Origin: Saccharina japonica
Lineage: Eukaryota > Sar > Phaeophyceae > Laminariales > Laminariaceae
Reading direction: 5' to 3'
Length of the DNA: 64,000 nt
Assembly: GCA_008828725.1 (NCBI GenBank)
Contig: MEHQ01001196.1
Span: 623,924 to 687,923, forward strand
Shown: piece after piece, positions 10,873-21,405 of the stretch
Layout of the letters: each line of letters begins with the position of its first letter
Position numbering within the stretch: position 1 is the stretch's first letter
Made by a program: the position numbers and the translations under genes
The notes under the pieces: model-generated
What the model was told of the DNA's origin: nothing
Seen by the model: the letters and a program-made list of their open reading frames with translations, nothing else
The model's database searches: none

Positions 10873-12989
10873 CTGAGGACATCGTCAAGAGACAGGGGAA
10901 AACACGGCGGTGCAGCGTAACGTGAGTCCAATGCTGCGTGGATGTTGCTCTACCTTCGCGTGTTGTTGATTTCAGTTCAAGTCTAAACCTATTTCCGCGA
11001 TTTGCAGGCGCCCGACGTATACGCAACTGAGCTACGATAATACAACACTGTGTGCACAGATTCGGTTTCCCGCCGCCCAGAGCGTGTGAAGGGTACGCGC
11101 CAGTACTATATACGGTAGTCACAGCATACCGGACGAATACGGGAGCGCACCTGGGGGAGAGGGGGAGCCTTCCCACGGGTGACGGTACTAAGCTGAAACA
11201 CACATACCCTGGTACACTTTCGGCGCAAGCTTGGGCTCCGGGGACTAACAGAGTAAAACACGAACAACACGATGGAAAGTCGATAAGCGCCAGCGCGTAC
11301 CCTGTTGTGCAGCACGTGGGCCGGCATCTCTCGCAGCACCCGCACTAAACACTGGATCCGCATGAGCACTACGAGGTCTAATACTGACACAGGTATACAT
11401 TGCTCCATGCTAGGCAGGCAGAGTACACACGAATTGTCACCTCCTGTCCTTTATTCCCAACGCGGGAGAACAATCGCCTCTGCTTGCAATACGTAAAAGG
11501 CAGACTACCCTGCCAGCCTCGCTTCACGCGAAGGCTCGACTATAACGCGGCGAAAGCCTTCCATCTTGACAGCGTCAAGGGCTCTCGCAGAATCAAGACA
11601 AAAATCGTATGCAAGAAAGATGTATGCTGCACCCGACTTGATAGTATGCCTCTCACGCGATAAACTAATCAACGCCACGTTGCTGCCATCGATGTCAATC
11701 AATTACCTAAACACCGAATATGAGCCAGTAAGTACGCCTACTTATATCTCGCAACAAATCACACGTTGTTCCTGATTCGGTTCCCGGTCTGTATTAAGCA
11801 TCTCCTTTGCGCAAGTGAGCAGACAGGCAACTGCCTCACAACATGAGCCCCGACAAGTACTGAAGGTGCTAACCATAAGAACGCAGCACCCCAAGTTCAA
11901 TCTCGAGTACTTCACAACACAAGTCGCGAGGGGCAAAGTACATTCGGGCCGAAGCAGCCCCAGAAACATGCAGAATACCCGGTGGTGCTTTAGTCCGTCG
12001 CTATGGCATGATTCTAGGCTACCCGCATTTGTAAAAATGGTCCTCTTGGCCCTTATCCTATCGTCCAGGTGAGCCACCAGCCTGTTTATCCTCCATGGTG
12101 TTATACGCAACCCGTAAAACGCAGCTTGTGAATAGGGGTTCCAACAAAGTCATCGATCCCAGGCGTTTTTATTTATTAACGCAAGAACTTACCGGTCGAT
12201 CTTGTGGAGGAGGCTTGTATGCGTCGGGAAACGACAACTTCAATAGCTCTTCCGTCACCTCGTCCACCCGCTTCATCATCTCCCTTTCATCGGCATCTGG
12301 CTGAAAACGGCAGGCGCATCGCCACGGAATCGACGGGAAGCGTTGTCAGCAGACAAAAACAAAAGATGGCGTACGTACCGCCTCTTGCAAATTGCAATCC
12401 ACGAGACGTTTGGTACACAATACCACTACCAACTTGCAGTACACGAGACGTCTGGTACACAGTGCGCTGACGTCCGAGCGCGTATCGCTGTGTCGAAGTG
12501 CGCAACATTTCGCTTACATAGTCTGCAGGGTCCATTCACCCCCCCTGTGGTCAGCAGCCCCAACAATAAAGCAGGGGTAAGCCTGGTAAACTACAGTAGT
12601 GTTGCCGCTTTGACCAAGCGGTTCAACGGCGTCAGAGGGAAGCCGTACCGTATCAGGAAAGATGCGGGACGGCGGTACATTAGCTTCAGGGCTTTATCTA
12701 ATAAAGTTCGAAAGTAACTGAACGTTATAACCCACCGCGCGACGTGAGCCAACAACAACGACCATGTATGCACAACGCCGAACCCCTGCATGGAGCAGAC
12801 GCCTGCGGCAAGTAAACAGCGAAAAAAAAAAAAACTACGGCAGACTGCCGAGACACAAAATACAGAAACACTTACCCCCATCTCCTCGGCGACAGTCCGT
12901 ACGGCGCGCATCCTCATCAGGTTCTTGTCTTGCTCGCTGGGCAGGTTCACCGCCGGAGAAACGCGCGCTTTCACCCGCTTTTTTCCCAT
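10696..12989 (-). CDS. Five-exon gene, uncharacterised single-pass membrane protein
   Basis: Minus-strand exons 12876-12989, 12193-12300, 11528-11564, 11301-11383 and 10696-10872 join in frame to 519 bp, or 172 residues plus stop. The donors of exons 1 and 2 are GTAAGT, and the acceptors TTTTCAG (exon 2) and TGTCCTCAG (exon 5) are strong. The product starts MGKKRVKARVSPAVNLPSEQ. Residues 39-74 are acidic and helical (EMMKRVDEVTEELLKLSFPD). One hydrophobic helix lies near residues 130-147 (ARAIAFILAMMTLYA), and the tail is Lys-rich. I recognise no family; the layout suggests a small organelle or ER membrane protein. Exon 3 (37 bp, donor GTGAAG) is the weak point: it was chosen because it restores phase 0 to 1. 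The start is the first ATG in exon 1, but that frame runs on through a possible acceptor at 13000, which would join the signal-peptide exon at 20959-21038 in phase. Confidence 0.5.
11301..11383 (-). CDS. Exon 4 of the 10.7-13.0 kb minus gene
   Basis: The acceptor CCTGTGTCAG is followed by a phase 1 entry and the frame LDLVVLMRIQCLVRVLREMP. It ends at AACAGG before GTACGC in phase 0, which fits the next exon. An alternative acceptor six bases further in keeps the same frame. Confidence 0.5.
12193..12300 (-). CDS. Exon 2 of the 10.7-13.0 kb minus gene
   Basis: Exactly 36 codons lie between a CCTGCCGTTTTCAG acceptor and a GTAAGTTC donor, phase 0 on both sides. The other two frames have early stops. 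The product is charged and helical, ending FPDAYKPPPQDRP. Confidence 0.65.
12876..12989 (-). CDS. Exon 1 of the 10.7-13.0 kb minus gene
   Basis: The exon encodes a Lys/Arg-rich start, then LPSEQDKNLMRMRAVRTVAE. It ends after ATGGGG at a consensus GTAAGTG donor, phase 0. On the minus strand the sequence before it has a CTACGCCAG acceptor at 13000, so an extended exon up to 12999 (phase 2 entry) is possible. Confidence 0.55.
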
Positions 12990-13199
12990 GCCGGTAGACC
13001 TGGCGTAGACCCAGTGGAACAAACAATAACCAAGGCGTGGTTTGGTCAATCCTGCGTGTCGCTTGACGTACACCGGGTGTATCATACTTTATGGGCAAGA
13101 ATGTTCCACAACTTTCCGCACGACAGACAGATCGTGTTCTACCAAAGCAGATGCTCTAGATTATAATTTGGCGTTCTGAGGTTTTCCAGAATCTGTAGA

Positions 13200-13400
13200 G
13201 CACGGTTGCAACGCAGGAAACGTGTCCTAGATCATGCAGAATATACGGTTCCAGCCCGGCAACACCAGCTAGATCATACAGATCATACAGATCAGGAATT
13301 TATCTTCCCTGAAAGATCTAGATCATGCACTGGGAATGATCTATCAGATCTATCTGATCTGTATGATCTACTTCATGAGATCTGTCCGAGGTGCGTGATT
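13200..13400. repeat. GATC-rich palindromic repeat, copy 1
   Basis: The block has runs of AGATCATACAGATC and its inverse CTGATCTGTATGATCT around a centre containing CCTGAAAGATCTAGATCATG, with CCCGGCAACA at the left. Related blocks lie at 29530-29740 and 48890-49140, and the same GATCTAGA vocabulary forms the array at 42000-42330. Confidence 0.7.
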
Positions 13401-13547
13401 TTCGATAAAAGTGGAATACGGGACCAACTCCTGACACGAGGCAACGAACGGCAATAGGAAAAACGATTGAAGGCGCCATCGAATCGACAGTAGCTACCTA
13501 CCGTACTATTCGGTGCGAAAAGGGCCGAGTGCACAGAATGAGCGGCA

Positions 13548-13720
13548 CCCCACAGAGGTTGGCTGAAGCACGGTGTATCAAGTCACATGTCACAGCAGGG
13601 TACTCGTAGCATTTGCTGAAACGCGGTTTATCAAGTTACTGTCACAGCAGGGTACCTGTAGCGTTTGCTGAAACACGGTTAATCAAAGCCACATGTCACA
13701 GCAGGGTACCGCTAGCGTGT
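13548..13720. repeat. Tandem repeat, about 57 bp x 3
   Basis: Three units share TTGCTGAAACACGGTTTATC, then GTCACAGCAGGGTACC and TAGCGT. Confidence 0.8.
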
Positions 13721-14329
13721 TTATCATCGGAACCACAACGTACGTACACAACCTAGGTAAACAGCTAATGCAATATACCTATCGTCTTGCATAGAACCTA
13801 AAGTGCTCCTACGAGCTCACATATGCCACACACACCTCGTACAGCACGCGCGATCGAAGTGTCGCACGCAGCTTGCAAAGATTAGTTTCAAGAGAAAAAA
13901 CGAAATCTCGCAGAAGAGTTGTACATATAGTTTTTCAAATATGTAGGTCAAGATGACTACAGGTCATAAATCACACCTCTTAATAGTACCTGGTACTGGT
14001 TGTTGATGTGGTTATCGCTGATTTCCATACTGCTCGTCTGGTATACTGTAATATAGTTATCCAGCCCGTCGACAGGAAAAAGCACATAAATAGTCTATGA
14101 TACAGGTACAATGAGGGATCTAAGTACCCCCTTAATAGCGATGGTGTCAGCTCAGAAGCCTTGCACTGCTGTAGTATTCCTGGTACGTCCTGCTGGCACT
14201 GCTACTGCCGTATTGCTGCACTTGCTATATACTACTGCTGTACGAGTGCTGCTGGCTGTTTGCTGTTTGCTGTCTGCTGTCAGGTGACCTGTACGTCTTG
14301 TATGTGATGAGTACTGCAAAGGTCGTCAG

Positions 14330-15010
14330 AGTCCGAGTTCGCGTAATTTGGGACTCAGTCATTGGCTCGCGAGTCCGAGCCATTTTGCAGTTCTGAGTCC
14401 CTAGGGTACCGACGGCTGAAATGACTGAGTCCTCGCGAGTCCCCCAGTAGAGGTACCGAAGGCTAAAATGATTGAGTCCTCGCGAGTCCCTAGGGCACCG
14501 AAAGCTGAAATGACTGAGTCCACGCGAGTCCCTATGGTACCCTAAACTGAAACGACTGAGTCCTAGCGAGTTCCGAGCCAACAGGTCAAACAAAAATAAA
14601 GACGTTTTTTTGTGTATTTCGTTATTGCCCTTTACAAAACAAAAGCAAAACGTCGTCAAAGTACCAGCACCAGTCATCGGAACTCATCATTGACTCGCGA
14701 GTCCGAGTCATTTTCAAGTACTGAGTCCCCAGGGTACCAGAAGCTGAAAGGACTGAGTCCTCGCGAGTCCCCAAGGTACTGAAAGGTGAAAGGACTGCGT
14801 CCTCGCGAGTCCCTAGGGTACTGAAAGCTGAAAGACTGAGTCTTCGTAAGTCCCTAGGGTACTGAACGCTGGAATGGCTGAATCCTCGTGAGTCCCTAGG
14901 GTACTGAAAGCTGAAATAACCAAGTCCTCGCGAGTCCGTAAGACGCTGAAATGACTGAGTCCTCGCGAGTCTCTAGAGGGTACCGGAAGCTGAAATGGCT
15001 GGTACTCGGA
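14330..15010. repeat. Minisatellite, about 43-bp unit with CTCGCGAGTCCCTAGGGTAC
   Basis: Two blocks (about 14330-14580 and 14685-15010) of imperfect units read GACTGAGTCCTCGCGAGTCC, then CTAGGGTACCGAAAGCTGAA. They are separated by about 100 bp of unrelated sequence. Open frames on the minus strand here are repeat artefacts. Confidence 0.85.
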
Positions 15011-15989
15011 AGGACTGGTATTATGACGACCCTTCAGTACTGCTGTATTGCTGATTGGAAATCGGAAGGAGAATAACACCCTTCTATTCTTCTATCGCGT
15101 ACGTATAGTATAAACCTTAATACATTTGTCTCCCCACTTTGGAGGCCAGGCTTGATACTTCCCTGTCTCCTCAGCCTATCTCAGCTCTTAATATATCATT
15201 GCCGACGGGAAACTTACTTTTTCGGGGTCGGTGCTGGAATTATGTTTCTTGTTTGTTTCTTCGATTCATCCAAAAAAAAAAGAGTGGTGCTTTCGATTCA
15301 TTTAACCGATTCATCCAAAAAAAAAAAAAAAAGTGGTGCTTTGCGCACACGCAGCATCATGCGCGGCCGATGATAACTCGCCCTATACACGGAACGAGAT
15401 GGCACCAAATCTCCGATGGCGCTGCATGCATCATTGCTCTGAGAGCGGCGGTTGCCAAGGCTGAGAAGCGCTGTTCAACTGGGTCTAGATATCTCGCCCG
15501 AAATACGACAGCCTCACTAATTTCTGTTTGTTTTTTCAAACTTTTTCGTTTGTGTTTGTTGTCCCCGTTTTCCGGGTGATCGATGGCTTTCACCCTGATC
15601 GACGGTGGGGCGAAAGACGAAAACACTCGCACTAGAAGCGGTGCTCAGGCCAAAAGGCCTAGACATGGTGGGAAGGAGTTGGTCCACCTGACTCCACGGT
15701 CAAAGCCGCTGGGTGTCTGTGGTGCGCGTTGGATGGCGGGCTGGTGTGTTCGTGCTCCGAGCACCGAGCACCCAGCAACCAAGCAACCAGCAACCCCACG
15801 ACCTGCCTAAACGTACTGGTATGATATATACTTCTATGTCTTCTGATTCTCGCATCACCATCGTGCATTCTAAGAAGAACCGGTATCTTTATATCGTCTG
15901 CAAATATTTGACTTGTACGTGTCCCGAGATTTCTTGGGAGACGCACGATCGCGACCAAAGATGTCAGGAGACGCCACTTTTAGCCCTTG

Positions 15990-16360
15990 CCCGACGGCGT
16001 CAAGGCAAACAAACGTCTTGACGGACGGGCCTTGGCGGCAAAAATCCGGGGACAGGTAGTAAAATCCCCGCCTTTGGAAAACCCCTGGCCATACTATTGA
16101 AATCCTATATTTTATTTTGTACTGGATGCTGATTGTCTGTGTCTGCCTCGGTCGAAGCTGCTCGTGTGCTGTGCTGGTGCTCTGGTGCCACGCAGCAAGC
16201 AGCACTCAAAATATGCAAAACAAAATAGGGGTTTCCACACAGAAAATGGGACGTTTGCTCCAGCAGGGATAGGGGACAATCCGTCTAGACGGACGGAAAT
16301 GCCTCGACGGACGCCCTTGACTAACTGACGGCTTGACGGTTGCCCGTCTCCTGACATATT
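15990..16360. repeat. Short GACGGAC/CGTCTAGACGG motif cluster
   Basis: There are several copies of TTGACGGACGG and GTCTAGACGGACGG. This is the same vocabulary as the satellite blocks at 50490-51400, which suggests a degraded copy of that family. Confidence 0.45.
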
Positions 16361-16847
16361 TGATCGCGACTAATTGCAAGTTCTGGATGTTCCGCCCGTG
16401 GTCTATTCGGGCTGTTGGGCGGTGACGTGGATACGTGTACTTGTAGACGTTTTTGAGGCTGTCACAGGTGGTCAAAAGGGGGTTTGGTTTCGGCCAAATA
16501 GGGGTAATTGTTGGTCATATGGGGGGAGTAGATAAACTTAGTAGATTTGTGGGGTTGTGCCCCCCCATGAGGTCAAAGGAGGGGATTATTTTGCCCACTC
16601 ATACGCCGCTGTCTCGTTAGGCCCAAGAACGTGCCGGGATAAACTAAGTTGTGTGCCTGCCCGGCATGGGCTTCGGGCATCTCGCCAGCGCGTCGGAATT
16701 GCGTTTGAGGCAGGTTTAGGCACGTGGAAGCGCCTGCCGTGGACGCGTTATGCTTATACGCCCAATGGCCGAAAAAACGGGGGGGGGGGTACCCCTTTTG
16801 ACTAGTTCCCTTTTTTCTTCTTCGGCACTGCTTTTTCTTTGCTGCTG

Positions 16848-17190
16848 CCTTTTTATTTTATTTATTTTCCATCCCATGTATTATCTTCGCCCTTTTATTA
16901 TCTCTCCCGGTTTACGTAGTCGTAACTCAGATCTGGGGTCACTAAGTAGGCTCTTCTCCTACGGTACTTGCCTTGCATTTTTATCGCGAGCAGATTTCAG
17001 CACTTCCTTCCCTCGTCGACTCTCGTCGAATTGTGCCTACCCACGCTATAATAGGCGCTGCTCGATATTTGGTGTCGTTTGAGAATAAAAATCTCAATAC
17101 GGGGACTCGAACCCTCGGCATCAAAACTAGACCACCGAGACGACCGGTACTGCGGTGTGACTGTAACAGCAACTACCGCTGAGCTGTGCT
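16848..17190 (-). mobile_element. tRNA-derived SINE, minus orientation, copy 1
   Basis: Read on the minus strand, the head has an A-box-like AGCTCAGCGGTAG and a perfect B-box GGGTTCGAGTCCC (17101-17113 region). The body contains ATTCGACGAGAGTCGACGAG and GATCTGAGTTACGACT, and it ends GGGATGGAAAATAAATAAAA, an A-rich tail. The same body occurs at 32628-32960 (minus) and 49190-49500 (plus). The box spacing is longer than in a tRNA, so this is a SINE head and not a tRNA gene. Confidence 0.75.
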
Positions 17191-17558
17191 GGAACTAAAC
17201 GTTTACTTTCAAATAAAGAAATGCATGGAAGCGTGGGCATGCATTCACTCCCTGCTCACAGATGGTACACCATTCCACCCAGAGTGGGCCCATCCCGATT
17301 ACAAACAAACGTGGACCAACAACAAACTGGGTATTAAAAACCGTGTAGCGCGAAGAGCGGAACCACACTGCTTTATATTGACGCCGCCAGCTCTTCTACT
17401 CTGTGTTTGTTTTCTGTGTAACCACCCGTGATAATATCAGATTATACACACGTCCCCAGCGCCACATTACGCGTAATGTTAAACGCGTCTTACGTGATTC
17501 GAACGGAATCAAAAATATATAAAGATGCACGACGACCTACTACGAGTTAATACTATGT

Positions 17559-17758
17559 TCCCAGTGATTTATATCACTGGGTGCTGTCGCGTCAATTGGT
17601 TTAAATCCCCTAATCCCCTGGTTATTAACAGTCTTTTGACGTCTAATTCCATCGATTTTCTGCAATCCCCTCCTCAAAACTTTCTACCTAATCCAAGTTC
17701 AACTAATAAATGGATCTGTCGCCAATCAACCATCAATTCGATAGTTGATCTGGTACAT
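17559..17758 (+). repeat. Dispersed 200-bp repeat, copy 2
   Basis: Homologous to 539-740 along its whole length, in the same orientation. It begins CCCAGTGATTTATATCACTG and ends at TCGATAGTTGATCTGGTACA. Confidence 0.75.
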
Positions 17759-18022
17759 AGAATTTGGCTCTAACGTTTCAACCGGCACTCGAATAATCTG
17801 TCGCTTAATCACGCACGAATTCAATGTTTCATCTGAGTTGTTTGATTGGGCTCAGCTCTTGGTTGCGTCAAGTTTTTCGTGCGCGACAAGGGCCGAAAGC
17901 CTACAGCAGTAAAAACTACTACGAGTACTTCCAATACCGGTACGTATGAGCCACGTACTACGTACTACAAAAGCTGGACATGATGAATACCAGGCATAGG
18001 TACAATAAGCTACAACAATTAA

Positions 18023-18165
18023 CAGGCGAGGCGGCGGGGAGCGAGTCGGGGCGCAGCCCCGACCCGTGCCCCGCCCAGCTGGCAACCACCCCGTGTATGC
18101 GTGTCCGTGGAATATTGTTTGAATGGAATCGCCAGGAAGCGGAGTGGGTCAGACGGTTGTTCGTG
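18023..18165. repeat. GC-rich hairpin repeat, copy 1
   Basis: Contains GGCGGCGGGGAGCGAGTCGG, then the hairpin GGGGCGCAGCCCCGACCC, CCCGCCCAGC, and ends with GAATCGCCAGGAAGCGGAGT. A second copy lies at 19352-19506 and a shorter relative at 18420-18565. Confidence 0.75.
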
Positions 18166-18419
18166 TGTGTCATGCGAAGCACAATCAATCGTCGTGTGGT
18201 CTCGCCTCGATGGTCCATGGCCCATGCCATGGGTGAGTCCAAGACCATGATCCACGAGATCATGGTCCATGATGTTCATCCAGAATGAAACGCCAAATGA
18301 AACGACACAACAAGTTACGCCGCTCGACATCATACTGCTTGACACTACGAGTACGTCGTACTTGACATATACACACACGGAATTTGCGATTGATTGCGAA
18401 TTGAATACACTTCGTACGT

Positions 18420-18565
18420 ACGGGGCGCCCGCCCCGCCGCCCCGCCCCGCTCCCCGCCCAGCCGACGAACCCCGTGTGTGAGTCAAGGATTGCCTCGCTC
18501 TATGGATTATTGATTATTGATTGGATGGAAAAGCGCGAGGTAGCGGGGTGCATCAGACGTATTCT
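18420..18565. repeat. GC-rich hairpin repeat, diverged copy
   Basis: Shares CCGCCCAGCCGACGAACCCC and the downstream ATGGATTATTGATTGGATGG layout with the copies at 18023 and 19352, but the left half has diverged to GCCCCGCCGCCCC. Confidence 0.5.
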
Positions 18566-18589
18566 ACTCTGTACTATGCAACAGCAGCT

Positions 18590-18800
18590 GCTGCAGCAGC
18601 AGCAGTACAGACAGGCACAGCAGAAGTTCTTGTTCTTGTTCTTCGAGTACAAATCGCAGCAGGATCAAGGGGGTAGACTCTACTGATTTTATTGCTACAG
18701 ATGCAGCAGTACAGACAGACACAGCAGTAGTGCTTGTTCTTGTTCTTCGAGTACAAATTGCAGCAGGATCAAGGGGGTAGACTCTACTGACACAGAGACA
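18590..18800. repeat. Direct duplication, about 107 bp x 2
   Basis: Two consecutive copies carry CAGCAGTACAGACAGRCACA, TTCTTGTTCTTCGAGTACAA and AAGGGGGTAGACTCTACTGA. They are seeded by a CAG microsatellite. Confidence 0.85.
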
Positions 18801-19351
18801 GATGATACACAGCAAAACAGTACAGGACACCTAATAAGAAACAGGAAACCTGGTCCAGACTTGATTTCTTATTGGAAAGCGGGTGCTTTCTCCACTAAAC
18901 TCAAGATAACCACTCCCCAAATTTTTTTTTTCTCTAAATTTTAGACTGGCTTTGTCATTAGCCTGTTTCATATGTCCTGCGCTACTGTAGTATACCAGGT
19001 ATATAGTAGCAGCAAAGCGTAAGCCCTGTCGGTGGGCAATGCGCCAAAACCCTCACAGGGCACGATTCTTGGTAGATGTCGGCGTAGATCTGGACGTTAA
19101 GGCCTCGCGTAGGCGCTACGGCGCCGAGCGAGCGGGTCCGCTAAGCCGGGCGTTGCAGGCGAGGCGGGGGCACGCCTCGGCGAAGAAACCGCGCGGAAAG
19201 GAGGTCAGTGGCGGGAGATATCCGCAGACCAAAGGATGGTCAGTTTCGTCTAAGAACTGAGTTAGGTTTATTTTAGTAGCAGCAGCAGTACGTAGAGTTA
19301 TCGTATCACACGATTGGTTGCGGATTGAATGAGCGCTATCACCAAACTTCA

Positions 19352-19506
19352 CAGACAGGTGGGGCGGCGGGGAGTGGGTCGGGGCGTAGCCCCGACCCGC
19401 GCCCCGCCCAGCCGACATACCCCGTTCACGAACCAAAAGGATGGCCTCATTCCGTGGATTTGTGTTTGAGTGGAATCGCCAGGAGGCGGAGTGGGTCTGC
19501 CAATCT
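19352..19506. repeat. GC-rich hairpin repeat, copy 2
   Basis: Homologous to 18023-18165, with GGCGGGGAGTGGGTCGGGGC, then GTAGCCCCGACCCG, and GAATCGCCAGGAGGCGGAGT at its right end. Confidence 0.75.
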
Positions 19507-19779
19507 CGAAGAAGTGTCACCGGGACCGCATGCAGAGCAACCCCTCTGCATGCTATGCTATAGGTACTCGTATTCAACTTCTCAGTTCTTGTGTCACCCT
19601 AAGTGAATGTGTGACGGCTCCGAAGGGAAATCTTAATCGTGTACCTGGTATATACGACGTATCTGATTACACTTTCGTCTAATCTACTTCCTCCTTGAGC
19701 GAGCCTAGCGGGCGGCGAATAGCCGCGGAGCGCAGCCTTGTACCCCGTACTCTACACCGCTCTATCTCGTATATCGTAC

Positions 19780-20510
19780 GAGTACTGCACAGATGCTCCC
19801 AGTGTACTCGATACTCCGAGTATACTCGGGAGTATCGAGTATTTTTCGTACTTCGAGCACTGAGAGTATTAGAGTACTGGTGGCCTAAATACTCGGAGTA
19901 CTTGGAGTATGAGCAGTACTGAAAGCCCAAATACTCCGAGTACTGGGAGTATGAGCAGTACTTATCCCCGAGTACAAGCAGTACCTGGAGTACAAACATC
20001 TAAATTACTCGGAGTACTCCCGAGTATCGAGAGTATTGAACACCGGAATACTCCGAGTACACAAAGTACCTGAAGTATTTTTTTCTCGTAAAATACTCTA
20101 ATTATACTTCCAGGTAATGGGAGCATCATTGCATTTTGAAATGCTATAAACGCCAGTCACAAGCTCCCAGAACCTGGGAGGAATGACGGTCGAGTCTTTG
20201 ATGCCAAGATGCTCCTACACTCCGAGTATACTCCGAATATCGAGTACATTTCGTACTCCGAGTACTGAGAGTATTAGAGTACTGGCGGCCTGAATACTCG
20301 GAGTACCTGGGGTATGAGCAGTACTGAAGCCTCAAATACTGCGAGTACAAGAAGTACCCGCAGTGTCGGACCCCGAAATACCCCGAGTACAAGCAGTATC
20401 GAGAGTGTTCATACCCGAAATACTCCGAGTACGAGCAGTATCCCGGAGTATCGAACCCCGAAATGCTTCGAGTACACGAAGTGTACCCGAAGTATTTTAT
20501 CTCCAATACT
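19780..20510. repeat. Palindromic minisatellite rich in ACTCGGAGTAC
   Basis: Dense imperfect units of ATACTCCGAGTACTGGGAGT, then ATGAGCAGTACTGAAGCC, occur in two blocks (19780-20080 and 20210-20510). Because ACTCCGAGT is nearly self-complementary, long hairpins are possible. Confidence 0.85.
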
Positions 20511-20958
20511 CCTTACTTCACTCGAAGGCCCTCGGAGCATCTGTGGAGTACTGCTAACTGCTACGTTGCGGCGGGCGGCGTCGTATCGGTCAGCAGCGTG
20601 TACGTATAATACGGACTCGTATCTCGTATACTCGCATAGCAGCAGCAGGTAAGATGATGCGTAACTTCGTAATAAGTTCACATTTTTTTATTCTGATTTC
20701 TGGAAAAGGAATTCGACGAGACGCCAACACGTTCGCTTTCCGCCACAGCTGGGGAAGAGCTATGGATAGACACAGCCCATCGATGACGCGACGTAGCACG
20801 AACCTCGAGGGTAAGCTAGGCATCGCTCCAACCGGAGTGTTGCTGTGAGATTGACTGTTTGCAGCTTCCGTCTCCACGTCTGCACCCTCCGATACACCAT
20901 TTCCTGTGGCAGTGGCACTTTGAAGGGTCGCTCGGAAAGTTGAGGCAGAGAGACTTAC

Positions 20959-21038
20959 CTCGCAGAGACGCAAGATGGGCATAACACGCCGAGTATGGCG
21001 ATGACAGCCAGCAGTGGCGCAAAGTGCTTCACCCTCAT
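20959..21038 (-). CDS. Signal-peptide-encoding first exon, product unknown
   Basis: The exon starts with ATG at 21038 and reads MRVKHFAPLLAVIAILGVLC, then PSCVSA. This is a textbook signal peptide: basic start, hydrophobic core and a C-V-S-A cleavage site. It ends in phase 2 at GCGAG before a consensus GTAAGTC donor. The first intron is ambiguous. A 55-bp intron to 20903 gives a 55-residue secreted peptide with cysteines in a CIGGC...GSC pattern, ending at 20816. A 41-bp intron to 20917 gives a 109-codon frame to 20590. An intron of about 8 kb to the acceptor at 13000 would also be in phase. It is divergently placed 229 bp from the WBP2-like start at 21268. No ASAFAP-type plastid motif follows the cleavage site. 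Confidence 0.5.
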
Positions 21039-21267
21039 ACCGGTCGATCACTTGTCAACGCTGCCAGCAGCTGGTTTTCTCGGTGTTCTTCGCCTCATTT
21101 TAAATGTTTTGCTTTTTCCGCGAAGAGTTCCACCAATATGGAGGCTTAGAAACAGCGGGGATGAGAGCTTCCTGAATTCACGGAGACCGACCTCGGGAAC
21201 CGGACTCACTGGGAATCCCGGGATCAGCGGATCCGAGACAGAAAACTCCTGGAGAACTGAGACGTAA
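21039..21267. promoter_or_regulatory. Divergent intergenic region, likely bidirectional promoter
   Basis: This 229-bp stretch separates two head-to-head first exons, the signal-peptide exon on the minus strand and the WBP2-like exon 1 on the plus strand. It is not repetitive, unlike most of the window. I cannot identify specific elements. TTTTAAATGTTTTGC near 21095 is the only AT-rich stretch. Confidence 0.4.
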
Positions 21268-21405
21268 ATGGCCTCTCTGAACCCTCCGATTGTCGACGAC
21301 CTGTTGCAGCGAGTGATCCCGAGCCATGCTGTGATTGTGGGGGTTTTAGGAGGACCAGGCGGAAGGGAAGTGCTGCTGGCTCGAAGAGATGGGATGCACC
21401 TCGAT
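21268..21405 (+). CDS. WBP2-like gene, exon 1
   Basis: Residues 1-46. The exon ends CTCGAT before GTGAGA, phase 0, directly upstream of an A-run. It contains the first GRAM strands (REVLLARRDGMHLD). Confidence 0.85.

Noticed and set aside
11742-12110. Minus exon around LVAHLDDRIRAKRTIFTNAG
   Set aside because: Its entry phase (2) does not match the preceding exon (0), and the intron of about 115 bp leaves no room for a bridging exon. The small exon 11528-11564 fits better.
17094-17190. tRNA gene
   Set aside because: A-box and B-box are present but too far apart, and the sequence does not fold into a cloverleaf by eye. The attached body recurs elsewhere, so it is a SINE head.
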